Part shown: piece by piece, positions 53,629 through 61,282 of the stretch
How the letters are laid out: each line of letters starts with the position of its first letter
Numbering within the stretch: position 1 is the stretch's first letter
DNA from: Saprospiraceae bacterium
GTDB taxonomy: Bacteria; Bacteroidota; Bacteroidia; Chitinophagales; Saprospiraceae
DNA length: 64,000 nucleotides
Assembly (NCBI GenBank): GCA_019187225.1
Contig: JABAQQ010000018.1
Span: forward strand, 62,001 to 126,000
Direction: 5' to 3'
Translations under genes and position numbers: made by a program
Notes under the pieces: generated by a model
The model's input: only the letters and a program-made list of their open reading frames with translations
Databases searched by the model: none
Told to the model about the DNA's origin: nothing

Positions 53629-56600
53629 AATCGAACCGTACCCAGTCTATTGCTATGACTCCGCGTCCCTGATCCTGCAGATTTTTGAAAACAAAATACA
53701 GGTCGCAAAAATGGTTGAGCGTGGTTGAGCGTGGTTGAACGTGGTTGAGGAGGAGGTCAATTTTTCTCTCTTCAAAAATCATGCGCCCGCTGTTTTTCGA
53801 TTCAAAATTCATCTCTCCGATCAAAGTTCCGTTCGGACTGCCTGCGCGGATCTCCATTCGCCCGCCCGCGTAGGGATAACGTTTATCGCCGTAGCCTGCG
53901 CGCAACATCAGCGAACGAACGCCGGTCAAATCCACTTCGCGGAATACAAAATAAGCATTGTGTTTCAACTCGTTGAGCACCATCGTATCGTTGTCGAAAG
54001 GGCGGTAATTGCCTACGCCGTCGCTTCGGGCGTCGCATTTTTCGGCCTGCATGACAGCGGGGCGAAGGATCAGGGTTTCACTGTTTTCGAGCGGTGGAAG
54101 TCCCTTCGCGCCCCGGTCGCGGTAACTGGCTCTGAAGATGTATGCGCCCGGTTCCGATTGAGGATTGCGGATAGTGGATTGCGGATTATTCGGGTCAAGG
54201 ATGAATATTCCTGAGAGGGGTAATGTCTGCACAGGTTTGGGCGGGTCGCCGAGCGAGAGAATCCACAGCGACATCTGAATGGCTTCTTCTTCGCGTATCT
54301 GCGGATGCGGCGTCATATAAGAATGACCCCAGTTGCCCGAACCGCCGTAAATGATCTTGCGGTAAATGATTGGCACGGCAAAGGCCACGTTGTTGCGGTA
54401 ACGCTCAGCGATGGCCTGGAACGAAGGGCCGTTCACCAGCCGGTCCACGGCGTGACAACTTTTGCAGTCGGATTGTTCCACAAGGCGTTTGCCTTCGGCG
54501 AATTTTTCAGGGGACGCGCCGGCAGCTACCGTTTTTTTGAGCGTTGCAGGATTGATACCTTTTTCCAGATAATCCACCGAAGTTGCGATCGCGCCCGGAG
54601 CGATACCTCCGTATTCCCAGGTCCCGTCCTCACGGTCTTCCACCATCAGCCGGTAACGCAGCGTGTCGCCGGGCTTGTAAAAACTGCGGTTGCGCCCGCT
54701 TATATCCCAATGTACGACGGGAGGCTCGTTGCCCACGTGGAATTTTATTGTTGAAACGGCGGAAGCACCCACACCATCAGTGAGTTTCAAAGTCGCTGTA
54801 TAAATGCCCGGTTTTTCAAAAATATGGGCGACGCTATCCAAATTATTTCGCCGTGCGCGGGTCTTTTGTTTCAGGCCGTCCGATGCGTGTACGGGGTCAA
54901 AAGACCCGCGCAGGGTAGAAGAATTGTCACCAAAATCGAGATCATAAATTAACTCCCCGCCGTCGTAATCTTTTGATTTTGAAAAAGAAAAAACGACTTC
55001 ACAGGGCACAGCGCCGGCGGTTTTGTTCACCTCCAATACCGGAACCGGCGGGCGGTTGCCCCGCACGAAATCAATCCGGCTGAGGCGGGCATCTTCGTTG
55101 GAAGAGTACCAGCGCGTGCCGTATTCGAGCACCCAAAGTGAGCCGGTCCGCCGGTCGATCAGCATATCCATCGGGCGGCTCAGCCGGACGGAATCGGCGA
55201 AGGGTTCGAGACGGTGAAAATTGCCCAGACTGTCGAGCGTAACGGCCATGAGCCAGTTGCGCATCCAATCGTAAATGATGAGTTTGCCGTCATAGTATTC
55301 GGGGAAACGAGTGCTTTCCGGGTATTCATCGCAGTAATAAACCGGCCCGGCCATCGCGTTGCGCCCTCCTATGCCTGCGATGGGAAAGTCGCGGTTTTTG
55401 CCGTAGGGATACCAGATGAAAGCGGGTTGAGCAGGCGGGAGTTCGCGGGCGCCGGTGTTGTTGGGCGATTCATTTACCGGGTGTTGCGGATTAAAATACG
55501 GCCCTGATTTTTTGGTAGTAAAATCATAATCGCGATAAGCCTGGTTGTCGGCTACGAAATAAGGCCAGCCATAAAAGCCGGCCTCGCGGGCGCGGTTGAT
55601 TTCGTCGTGGCCGAGTGGGCCCCGCGCGGTGTCGGCCTTGCCGGCGTCGGGGCCGATGTCGCCCCAGAAAAGAAATTTGCGGCGCGCGTCGCAGGAGATG
55701 CGAAAAGGATTGCGGCAACCCATGATGTAGATTTCGGGAGCCTCCCCTGCCCCCCCCATGAGAGGGGAAAAAGCGCGCGCTCCTTGCCTCTCGGAAAAAG
55801 AATGGAGAAGAGACCGTACCTCCCCCTCATAGGGGGGCCGGGAGGGAGTTACATGCACATCTTTTTGAACAAACAAATTCCCCGCCGGGCATACATATCC
55901 TCCATCCTCCAACGGCTTTATTCTCAGTATTTTACCTCTTAAATCATTCGTATTTGCCGCACTTCTCTGCGCATCGAATGCCTGCCTGCCGGGTCGCTCG
56001 TCTGTCGGCGTGAAGCCATCGGAAGCGAAAGGACTGGTGTTGTCGCCTGTTGCCAGAAAGAGATTTCCTTCCGCATCGAACGCCATGCTGCCTGCGGCAT
56101 GGAAACAATCCTTATGGCCGACGGGAATGGTGAGCAGCACTTTTTCAGAAGTTCGGTCGAGCGTATCGCCCCGGAAAACGAATCGTGAAAGTTGATTCAT
56201 CGAATCGCGCAGCGAGGAATAGTAAAGATAAATCCAGTGATTTTTTTCCCAACCCGGATCAATGGCCACGCCGAGCAGTCCATCGCCCATTTCGGAATAA
56301 ACGGGCAATTTTGTCACAGTGCTTAGCAGCCCGGTTTCGGGTTTGAACAGTTTGATCTGGCCGTGCCGTTCGATCAGGATGATTTGCCCGTCGGGGAATT
56401 GAGCGATTTCCATAGGTTCCTGCAAATCGCTGGCGATCACGGTTTTGACAAATCGCGTAGGGTCGGGCGCACGGGGCGTACGGCAGCGGTTGTAGTTCAG
56501 GGGGCGATTTTTTCCGATGGCGTACAGCAATCCGCCGAGCAGGTGTTGCCGGAACGCCGGATCGCTGTACGATTCGGGAATATGGCCGAGGGCGGTATAA

Positions 56601-57328
56601 AAAGCGCGACCGCCGTCGTATTCGTGGCGCCAGGCCAAAGGGTGATTGGGGATTGGGGATTTCGGATTTCGGATTTCGGATTTCGGATTGTGTGTAGCAT
56701 CCGCAATCCGCAATCCGCAATCCGAAACCGGCATGCTGCCACCCTGATAGATGTTTTCATCCACTGTCAGCAGGATTTCCAGGTCGGGTTCGTAGTTGCG
56801 GAAGTTGTAAATCTCTTCTTTCCAGCGCCAGGGCTGGCAGTCGAGGTGCCGGGTGGACGGATCGGAGCAGTTTTCTACATTCAAACTGACTTCCTGAATA
56901 GCAGGGTGATCTTTGAAATAAGCGCCCAAAAGTCCGCCATACCAACGCCAGGTGTATTCTGTGGCAGAAGCGGAATGGACACCCATGAACCCGCCGCCGG
57001 CCTGGATATAGCGTTCAAAGTCGGCTTCCTGGCGAGGGTCGAGCACTTCGCCGTTGGTATTGAGAAACACGACGGCGGCATAGCGTTTGAGATTTTCTTC
57101 GTTAAAAAACGCCGAATTTTCAGTTGTGTCAGCCAACACACCATTTTCGTAGCAAAGTTGCGTTAATGCTTCTTTGCCCGCTTCGATGCTCTGGTGCCGG
57201 TAACCGCTTGTTTTGGAAAAAATAAGCACACGCGGAGGCGTATCCCAGCGATGGGAACAGGCAACAAAAAGAAGGGAGCCAAGAGCGGGACACCAAAAAC
57301 AAAAGATAAAAAACAGGCAGCGGCTCAT
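53624..57328 (-). CDS. ThuA - PQQ sugar dehydrogenase - PKD - cytochrome c lipoprotein with in-frame repeat insertions
   Basis: A 1,234-residue exported protein. The lipoprotein signal ends LLFVAC (Cys24). A ThuA domain covers ~33-280 (VLIFSKTSGYRHQSI, HPLAWRHEYDGGRAFYTALGH). A glucose/sorbosone dehydrogenase propeller spans ~290-755 (GLLGVAIDPGW, GNLFLATGDN, PEIYIMGCRNPFRIS). A PKD domain covers ~760-865. The cytochrome c has haem motif CKSCH (955-959) and Met1005, and a C-terminal beta/CBM6-like domain follows. It probably oxidises a sugar and passes electrons to its own haem. Four stretches are repeat-derived and foreign to the families: residues ~199-229, ~491-529, ~1046-1059 and ~1194-1206. 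All keep the frame. The ATG at 57328 starts the lipoprotein signal; a codon at 57388 is less likely. Confidence 0.88.
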   Translation of the reverse strand: MSRCLFFIFCFWCPALGSLLFVACSHRWDTPPRVLIFSKTSGYRHQSIEAGKEALTQLCYENGVLADTTENSAFFNEENLKRYAAVVFLNTNGEVLDPRQEADFERYIQAGGGFMGVHSASATEYTWRWYGGLLGAYFKDHPAIQEVSLNVENCSDPSTRHLDCQPWRWKEEIYNFRNYEPDLEILLTVDENIYQGGSMPVSDCGLRIADATHNPKSEIRNPKSPIPNHPLAWRHEYDGGRAFYTALGHIPESYSDPAFRQHLLGGLLYAIGKNRPLNYNRCRTPRAPDPTRFVKTVIASDLQEPMEIAQFPDGQIILIERHGQIKLFKPETGLLSTVTKLPVYSEMGDGLLGVAIDPGWEKNHWIYLYYSSLRDSMNQLSRFVFRGDTLDRTSEKVLLTIPVGHKDCFHAAGSMAFDAEGNLFLATGDNTSPFASDGFTPTDERPGRQAFDAQRSAANTNDLRGKILRIKPLEDGGYVCPAGNLFVQKDVHVTPSRPPYEGEVRSLLHSFSERQGARAFSPLMGGAGEAPEIYIMGCRNPFRISCDARRKFLFWGDIGPDAGKADTARGPLGHDEINRAREAGFYGWPYFVADNQAYRDYDFTTKKSGPYFNPQHPVNESPNNTGARELPPAQPAFIWYPYGKNRDFPIAGIGGRNAMAGPVYYCDEYPESTRFPEYYDGKLIIYDWMRNWLMAVTLDSLGNFHRLEPFADSVRLSRPMDMLIDRRTGSLWVLEYGTRWYSSNEDARLSRIDFVRGNRPPVPVLEVNKTAGAVPCEVVFSFSKSKDYDGGELIYDLDFGDNSSTLRGSFDPVHASDGLKQKTRARRNNLDSVAHIFEKPGIYTATLKLTDGVGASAVSTIKFHVGNEPPVVHWDISGRNRSFYKPGDTLRYRLMVEDREDGTWEYGGIAPGAIATSVDYLEKGINPATLKKTVAAGASPEKFAEGKRLVEQSDCKSCHAVDRLVNGPSFQAIAERYRNNVAFAVPIIYRKIIYGGSGNWGHSYMTPHPQIREEEAIQMSLWILSLGDPPKPVQTLPLSGIFILDPNNPQSTIRNPQSEPGAYIFRASYRDRGAKGLPPLENSETLILRPAVMQAEKCDARSDGVGNYRPFDNDTMVLNELKHNAYFVFREVDLTGVRSLMLRAGYGDKRYPYAGGRMEIRAGSPNGTLIGEMNFESKNSGRMIFEERKIDLLLNHVQPRSTTLNHFCDLYFVFKNLQDQGRGVIAIDWVRFDF
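53712..53751. repeat. Four GTTGAGCGTG decamers inside coding sequence
   Basis: TGGTTGAGCG, TGGTTGAGCG, TGGTTGAACG and TGGTTGAGGA in tandem on the plus strand, translated on the minus strand as part of LNHVQPRSTTLNHF. Same 10-bp period and GTTGA core as the intergenic decamer clusters. Confidence 0.8.
54154..54192. repeat. GGATTGC heptamers inside coding sequence
   Basis: Tandem GGATTGCGGATAGTGGATTGCGGATT on the plus strand, translated on the minus strand as NNPQSTIRNPQSE, between the cytochrome c and the C-terminal domain. Confidence 0.8.
55742..55858. repeat. CTCCC/GGGAGG palindromic insert inside coding sequence
   Basis: A G/C-run-rich segment with local palindromes (for example CCCCCTCATAGGGGGG) and CTCCC/GGGAGG ends, translated as a ~39-residue loop (PSRPPYEGEVRS ... 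FSPLMGGAGE) in the middle of the dehydrogenase propeller. Family members go straight from GNLF plus a short linker to PEIY here. Confidence 0.75.
56642..56734. repeat. Heptamer inverted repeat inside the ThuA coding region
   Basis: Four to five GGATTTC units (56657-56690) face three inverted units CCGCAAT (56701-56721). Translated on the minus strand as CGLRIAD...HNPKSEIRNPKS between YQGG and HPLAW of the ThuA domain, where related proteins have only a few residues. Confidence 0.85.
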
Positions 57329-57369
57329 GTTCGAACGGCATTCAAAATATTTGCGAAAAATAGGAGAAG

Positions 57370-57399
57370 TTTGGACAACCCAGGGCATTGCTACATTTG
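57370..57399 (+). promoter_or_regulatory. Bacteroidota promoter of the Bat operon
   Basis: TTTG at 57370-57373, 18-bp spacer, TACATTTG at 57392-57399. The ATG of the first gene is 18 bp downstream. Confidence 0.75.
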
Positions 57400-57417
57400 C
57401 TAAAATTTAAACCGAAC

Positions 57418-58347
57418 ATGCATATTCGGGATGGCCTTCTTTTATTATTTCTGTGCTTTGCAGCCGGCGTCGCTGCTCAAAGTGCGAATGCCGTTTTTGA
57501 CCGAAATGCGGTGGAAACGGGCGATACCTTTGTGCTGCGGGTAATGGTGACCGGCGTCAGTGCCGAACCGGGCAAAGTGGATTTTTCTCCCTGGCGCGAC
57601 CTGCTACCATCCGACAATGTGCTCTCCCAATCCGCCTGGACGCGGACAGGAGGGCGCTGGGTGCGTCAATTCACTTTGATAACGTTCGATAGCGCCACCC
57701 TCCGCTTGCCTCCGCTTAAAATATTGTTGCGTTCCGGCGATTCCATGCTCTCCAATCCGCTCGACCTCGCGGTGAAACCCACTTACGCCACCACCGATGT
57801 GAGCGATGCAGAAACCATTCGCGACATCCAGCGCGAACCGCTCTTGTGGACGGATTATTGGCCCTGGGGTTTGGGGGGTGTATTGCTTTTATTATTGATG
57901 ATCTGGTTGTTACGGAAAAAAAAGCCGAAACCTGCCGTTGCGGTTCATCTACCACCCCAGCCGGCGCCTGTTGTGCCGCCGCACCAACTGGCTTTGCAAA
58001 AACTAAACATTTTGGAACAAAAACAACTGTGGAAACACGGAGAAGTGGAGCAGTTTTACGCAGAGTTAAGCTTAATTGTACGGGAATATTTAGAAGGCCG
58101 TTTCGGAATTCCCGCACTGGAATCCACTACGCGTGAGATTTTGCCGTTGATAAAAAAAGCGGGTTTTCCGGACAACCTCGACGGGGTGCTGCGCGAACTC
58201 CTGCAAAAATCCGACCTGACGAAATACGCACAACATCCTCCTTCCCAAACATTTCACGAAAAAGCCCTGCACATGGCGCGGCAGTTAGTTCTTGCAACGA
58301 CACCGCACAATCCGCAATCCGCAATCCACAATCCGCAATCCAAATGA
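57418..58347 (+). CDS. BatD-like/DUF4381-type membrane protein of the Bat operon
   Basis: A 309-residue protein with a signal peptide (1-20, ends GVAAQS), a periplasmic beta-rich domain of ~120 residues (VETGDTFVLRVMVTG), one transmembrane helix (~150-167, GLGGVLLLLLMIWLL), a Pro-rich linker and a cytoplasmic helical domain (LWKHGEVEQFYAELSLIVREYLEGRFG). This architecture is usual for the gene just before batA in Bacteroidota. The last residues PHNPQSAIHNPQSK are translated GGATTGC-family repeat, and the stop overlaps the batA start (ATGA). No MoxR or DUF58 gene precedes it. The operon is thought to act in envelope stress or aerotolerance; the molecular role is unknown. Confidence 0.75.
   Translation: MHIRDGLLLLFLCFAAGVAAQSANAVFDRNAVETGDTFVLRVMVTGVSAEPGKVDFSPWRDLLPSDNVLSQSAWTRTGGRWVRQFTLITFDSATLRLPPLKILLRSGDSMLSNPLDLAVKPTYATTDVSDAETIRDIQREPLLWTDYWPWGLGGVLLLLLMIWLLRKKKPKPAVAVHLPPQPAPVVPPHQLALQKLNILEQKQLWKHGEVEQFYAELSLIVREYLEGRFGIPALESTTREILPLIKKAGFPDNLDGVLRELLQKSDLTKYAQHPPSQTFHEKALHMARQLVLATTPHNPQSAIHNPQSK
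58303..58341. repeat. Inverted-orientation GGATTGC heptamers at a gene end
   Basis: CCGCACAATCCGCAATCCGCAATCC-type tandem units that encode the last residues of the BatD-like protein (HNPQSAIHNPQSK) and stop just before the ATGA overlap with batA. Confidence 0.8.
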
Positions 58348-59333
58348 CTTTCGCCCAACCCTATTGGCTATTGCTTCTCCTGTTGCTCCCCGTGTTGATG
58401 TACGGCTACCGGCGCACGGCCAACAACCGCCACGTCGCCCTGCAGGTATCGCGGCAGACCGCTATGCGCGGTGTGAAGACCTGGGTGGTGTATGCCCGCA
58501 AATGGATACAGGCGCTGCGCTGGTTGGTACTGGCATTGTTGATCGTGGCTATGGCGCGTCCGCAAAAAAGATGGTACGAGGAAAAAATTGAAGCCGAGGC
58601 GCTCGACATCATGCTGGTGATGGACATTTCTCCCAGCATGTTGACCAAAGATTTCAAACCCGACCGGCTGACGGTGGCGAAACAGATGGCCAACGACTTT
58701 GCCAGCCGGCGGCAGTATGACCGGATCGGGTTGGTGGTGTTTTCGGGTGGCGCTTTCACCCAATGCCCGCTCACCAACGACCGCCGCATTTTGCAGGCTT
58801 TTATCAACAATTTGCAGGTAGGCAGGCTGAAAGACGGCACGGCCATCGGCATGGGCATTGCCACCGCAGTAAATCACCTGAAGGACAGCGAAGCCAAAAG
58901 CAAAGTGGCCATCGTACTGACCGACAGCGAACAGAATGCGGGGGAGGTCGGACCGGTAAAAGCGGCCGCCATCGCCAAAGCGTTGGGGGTAAAAGTATAT
59001 ACCATTGGGTTGGGGACAGAAGGTACCGTCATGTCGCCGACTTACCAAAACTTCGACGGGTCGTTCGATTTTGCAGCGCGGACAATGACGTTCGACACAA
59101 AATTGCTGGAAGAGGTCGCCCGGTTGAGTGGGGGCCAATTCTACCGGGCCCGCACTTCCGACGATTTGAAAGGAATTTACACGGAAATAGACCGCCTGGA
59201 AAAAACAAAGATCACATCCGCTGCGGTACGGCGTACGCTCGATTATTTTTTTTGGCTGCTCGACGCGGCTTTTTGCCTGCTGGTGTTGGAAATGCTGTTG
59301 CGGTGGGGTCCGTTGCGGGTAGTGACATCTTAA
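58344..59333 (+). CDS. batA: BatA-type von Willebrand factor A membrane protein
   Basis: A 329-residue protein with two N-terminal transmembrane helices (7-20, ~57-72 in WLVLALLIVAMARP), a vWA domain ~88-285 and a C-terminal helix (YFFWLLDAAFCLLVLEML). The MIDAS residues are DISPS (DxSxS), Thr in KDGTAIG and Asp in LTDSEQN, so metal binding should be intact. It overlaps the previous gene by 4 bp (ATGA), which implies coupled translation. BatA and BatB are paired vWA proteins of the Bat (Bacteroides aerotolerance) locus. The stop is followed within 1 bp by a decamer hairpin. Confidence 0.88.
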   Translation: MTFAQPYWLLLLLLLPVLMYGYRRTANNRHVALQVSRQTAMRGVKTWVVYARKWIQALRWLVLALLIVAMARPQKRWYEEKIEAEALDIMLVMDISPSMLTKDFKPDRLTVAKQMANDFASRRQYDRIGLVVFSGGAFTQCPLTNDRRILQAFINNLQVGRLKDGTAIGMGIATAVNHLKDSEAKSKVAIVLTDSEQNAGEVGPVKAAAIAKALGVKVYTIGLGTEGTVMSPTYQNFDGSFDFAARTMTFDTKLLEEVARLSGGQFYRARTSDDLKGIYTEIDRLEKTKITSAAVRRTLDYFFWLLDAAFCLLVLEMLLRWGPLRVVTS

Positions 59334-59416
59334 GGGTTAATGAAGGTTGATAAGGGTTTATAAAGTTGATAATCAACCCTTATTAACCTTTATCAACCCT
59401 CATCAACTTCATCAAT
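59333..59416. repeat. Decamer repeat hairpin between batA and batB
   Basis: The left arm has units GGGTTAATGA, AGGTTGATAA, GGGTTTATAA, AGTTGATAAT. The right arm has AACCCTTATT, AACCTTTATC, AACCCTCATC, AACTTCATC. Both arms keep a strict 10-bp period and fill the whole 84-bp gap between the two genes. Confidence 0.9.
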
Positions 59417-59417
59417 T

Positions 59418-60401
59418 ATGATCCAGTTTGAAAATCCGGTTTTGCTGAATCTGCTGTGGGCGTTGGCCTTGCAGGCGCTGCTTCTTTGGGCGTATTGGCG
59501 CTGGCGGCGGCGTACGCTGCAGCGGTTGGGTTCGCCGGCACTGGCAGAGCGATTGATGGTGGGATTTTCCCCAAAAAGATTTTGGTTGAAAAATGCGCTG
59601 TTTGCCGCTTCGGTGGCATTGGTGGCCATCGCCATCGCCAATCCGCGACAGGCCGTGCGCCGCACACCGCCGCCACAAAGCAGTGCCGATGTATTGATCG
59701 CGCTCGACATATCCCAAAGCATGCTCGCCAGGGATGCGAAACCGAGTCGCTTAGAAGCAGCCAAGGTATTTGTTCAACAATTGGCTGAAGCGCTCGAAGG
59801 CGAGCGGGTCGGACTGATATTTTTTGCGGGAGACGCGTATGCGCAAATGCCGCTTTCGACCGATATAGGATCGCTGATGATGTTTGTTCGCAATGCGAAT
59901 ACCGATTTCATCACCGACCAGGGGACGGATATTGTGTCGGCGATCGAACTGGCGGCCCGCTTGTTCGATTCCGGTTCGGAAGCCGGTCGCGCACTGATCA
60001 TCGTTTCCGACGGCGAACACCACGAGGCGGACGTAGATATCCGTGCCCGGAAAGCCCGCGCGGAGGGCATCGTGATCCACACAGTCAGCGTGGGCGCATC
60101 GTCCAATGCAACGCTTCCAATGCCGGGAGGCGGCTTCAAACGCGATTTCAACGGCCAGGTCGTGCGCAGCAACGCCAACCCCATTTTATTGCGCGATGTG
60201 GCCAAAGCCGGCGGCGGCATTGCGCTCAACACCGACGACGGCGGCGCAGTGAAAACGCTCGCCAGTGAAGTAGATAACCTTCAAAAAAGCGCCGTGGAAG
60301 CGCGCGCTTACACGGAATATGTGTCGTATTATCACTGGCTGGCGCTGGCGGCCCTGCTACTGCTTGCCTTCGAACAGTTGCTTTGGTGGCAGAAGAAGTG
60401 A
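59418..60401 (+). CDS. batB: BatB-type von Willebrand factor A membrane protein
   Basis: A 327-residue protein with N-terminal helices (8-26 and ~56-74, NALFAASVALVAIAIANP), a vWA domain (~90-290) with an intact MIDAS (DISQS, QGTDI, VSDGEHHE), and a C-terminal helix WLALAALLLLAFEQLLWW. It is a paralogue of the preceding BatA. Together with the TPR protein downstream they probably form a complex in the inner membrane with vWA domains in the periplasm. The ATG at 59418 follows the decamer hairpin directly. Confidence 0.88.
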   Translation: MIQFENPVLLNLLWALALQALLLWAYWRWRRRTLQRLGSPALAERLMVGFSPKRFWLKNALFAASVALVAIAIANPRQAVRRTPPPQSSADVLIALDISQSMLARDAKPSRLEAAKVFVQQLAEALEGERVGLIFFAGDAYAQMPLSTDIGSLMMFVRNANTDFITDQGTDIVSAIELAARLFDSGSEAGRALIIVSDGEHHEADVDIRARKARAEGIVIHTVSVGASSNATLPMPGGGFKRDFNGQVVRSNANPILLRDVAKAGGGIALNTDDGGAVKTLASEVDNLQKSAVEARAYTEYVSYYHWLALAALLLLAFEQLLWWQKK

Positions 60402-60476
60402 TAAGTTGTTCCGGCAAGTACCGGCTGCTTTATCTACCAAATTACAATCAAAGAAACCATTATTTGTCTGATACTT

Positions 60477-60496
60477 CCGGCGACTAAAATCGCCGG
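60477..60496. repeat. Short palindrome between batB and the TPR gene
   Basis: CCGGCGA/TCGCCGG (60477-60483 with 60490-60496) around CTAAAA. No T-run follows, so probably not a terminator. Confidence 0.6.
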
Positions 60497-60532
60497 TACA
60501 TTACTGACGAGATCACTTATAATTTGATATAA

Positions 60533-61264
60533 ATGTTTCATTTTCTGAAAAATAAACTACTCCCGCCTTCGTTCCTCCGGCGGGTAAACCTGCCACTGCC
60601 ACTGCCACTGCTACTGCCACTGCTACTGCCACTGCTACTGCTCCTGCCACTGCCCATAAGCGCTCAACACAGTCAAATGCAACAGGGTGACCGCCTTTAC
60701 GATCAAAAAGCATGGAGCAAAGCGGAAGAAACCTACCGGAAATCAGGACCGGGCGCTGCCGCTTCCTACAATGCCGGCAATGCCGCTTACCAGCAGGGCA
60801 AATACGACGTCGCTGCCGAATCGTTCAAAAAAGCCGCTGCTGCCACGACACCGCAGGCGCGCTCGGCAGCATTTTTTAATTTGGGAAATGCTTATTTGCA
60901 ACAGGGAAAATATAGAGATGCCATCATTGCCTATGAACACAGCCTCCGCCAGCAACCCAACCGCTTCGACGCCAAAAAAAACCTGCAAATCGCCAAAAAG
61001 AAATTAAAGGAAGAAGAGAATCCACCGCCGCCACCGCCGCCTCAAAAATTGCCGCCGCCGCCCCCACCACCCAAACCTCAGCGCAACTACCTAGACCGGG
61101 CGCAACAACCGCAAAAAAAGGAGACTCTTTCGGTAGCGCTCAGCCAAAATGAAGCGAAACAAATTTTGACAACCGTCGTCGCGCCCGACGAGGCAAAAAG
61201 CGCGCACGAATACCGGCAACTGGCGCCTGCCACGAAACCATCACGGGTGAAAAAGGATTGGTAA
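60533..61264 (+). CDS. batC: BatC-type TPR protein with repeat-encoded signal peptide
   Basis: A 243-residue protein. Residues 1-44 form a signal peptide whose hydrophobic core is a Leu/Pro tract (NLPLPLPLLLPLLLP...) encoded by a CTGCTA/CTGCCA hexamer repeat. About three tetratricopeptide repeats follow (QGDRLYDQKAWSKAEETYRK, AAFFNLGNAYLQQGKYRDAI, YEHSLRQQPNRFDAKKNLQIA), then a poly-Pro stretch (~162-185). This is the usual content of the TPR gene behind batA/batB. The signal core is derived from the same element as the Ala-Thr tail of HPD, read in another frame. BatD and BatE genes, normally next, are absent: an opposite-strand MFS gene follows 18 bp away. Confidence 0.82.
   Translation: MFHFLKNKLLPPSFLRRVNLPLPLPLLLPLLLPLLLLLPLPISAQHSQMQQGDRLYDQKAWSKAEETYRKSGPGAAASYNAGNAAYQQGKYDVAAESFKKAAAATTPQARSAAFFNLGNAYLQQGKYRDAIIAYEHSLRQQPNRFDAKKNLQIAKKKLKEEENPPPPPPPQKLPPPPPPPKPQRNYLDRAQQPQKKETLSVALSQNEAKQILTTVVAPDEAKSAHEYRQLAPATKPSRVKKDW
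60562..60654 (+). repeat. Palindrome plus GCCACT hexamer tract, translated in batC
   Basis: CCCGCC (60562-60567) pairs with GGCGGG (60579-60584). TAAACC and about ten hexamers (CTGCCACTGCTA-type) follow to 60654. Bases 60578-60606 match 12828-12856 at 26 of 29 positions. Confidence 0.9.
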
Positions 61265-61282
61265 GATCTGATTGAATGCGGT

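Noticed and set aside
59333-59416. CRISPR-like regular repeat
   Set aside because: Units are only 10 bp, degenerate and without spacers, and arms are inverted; no cas genes are present.
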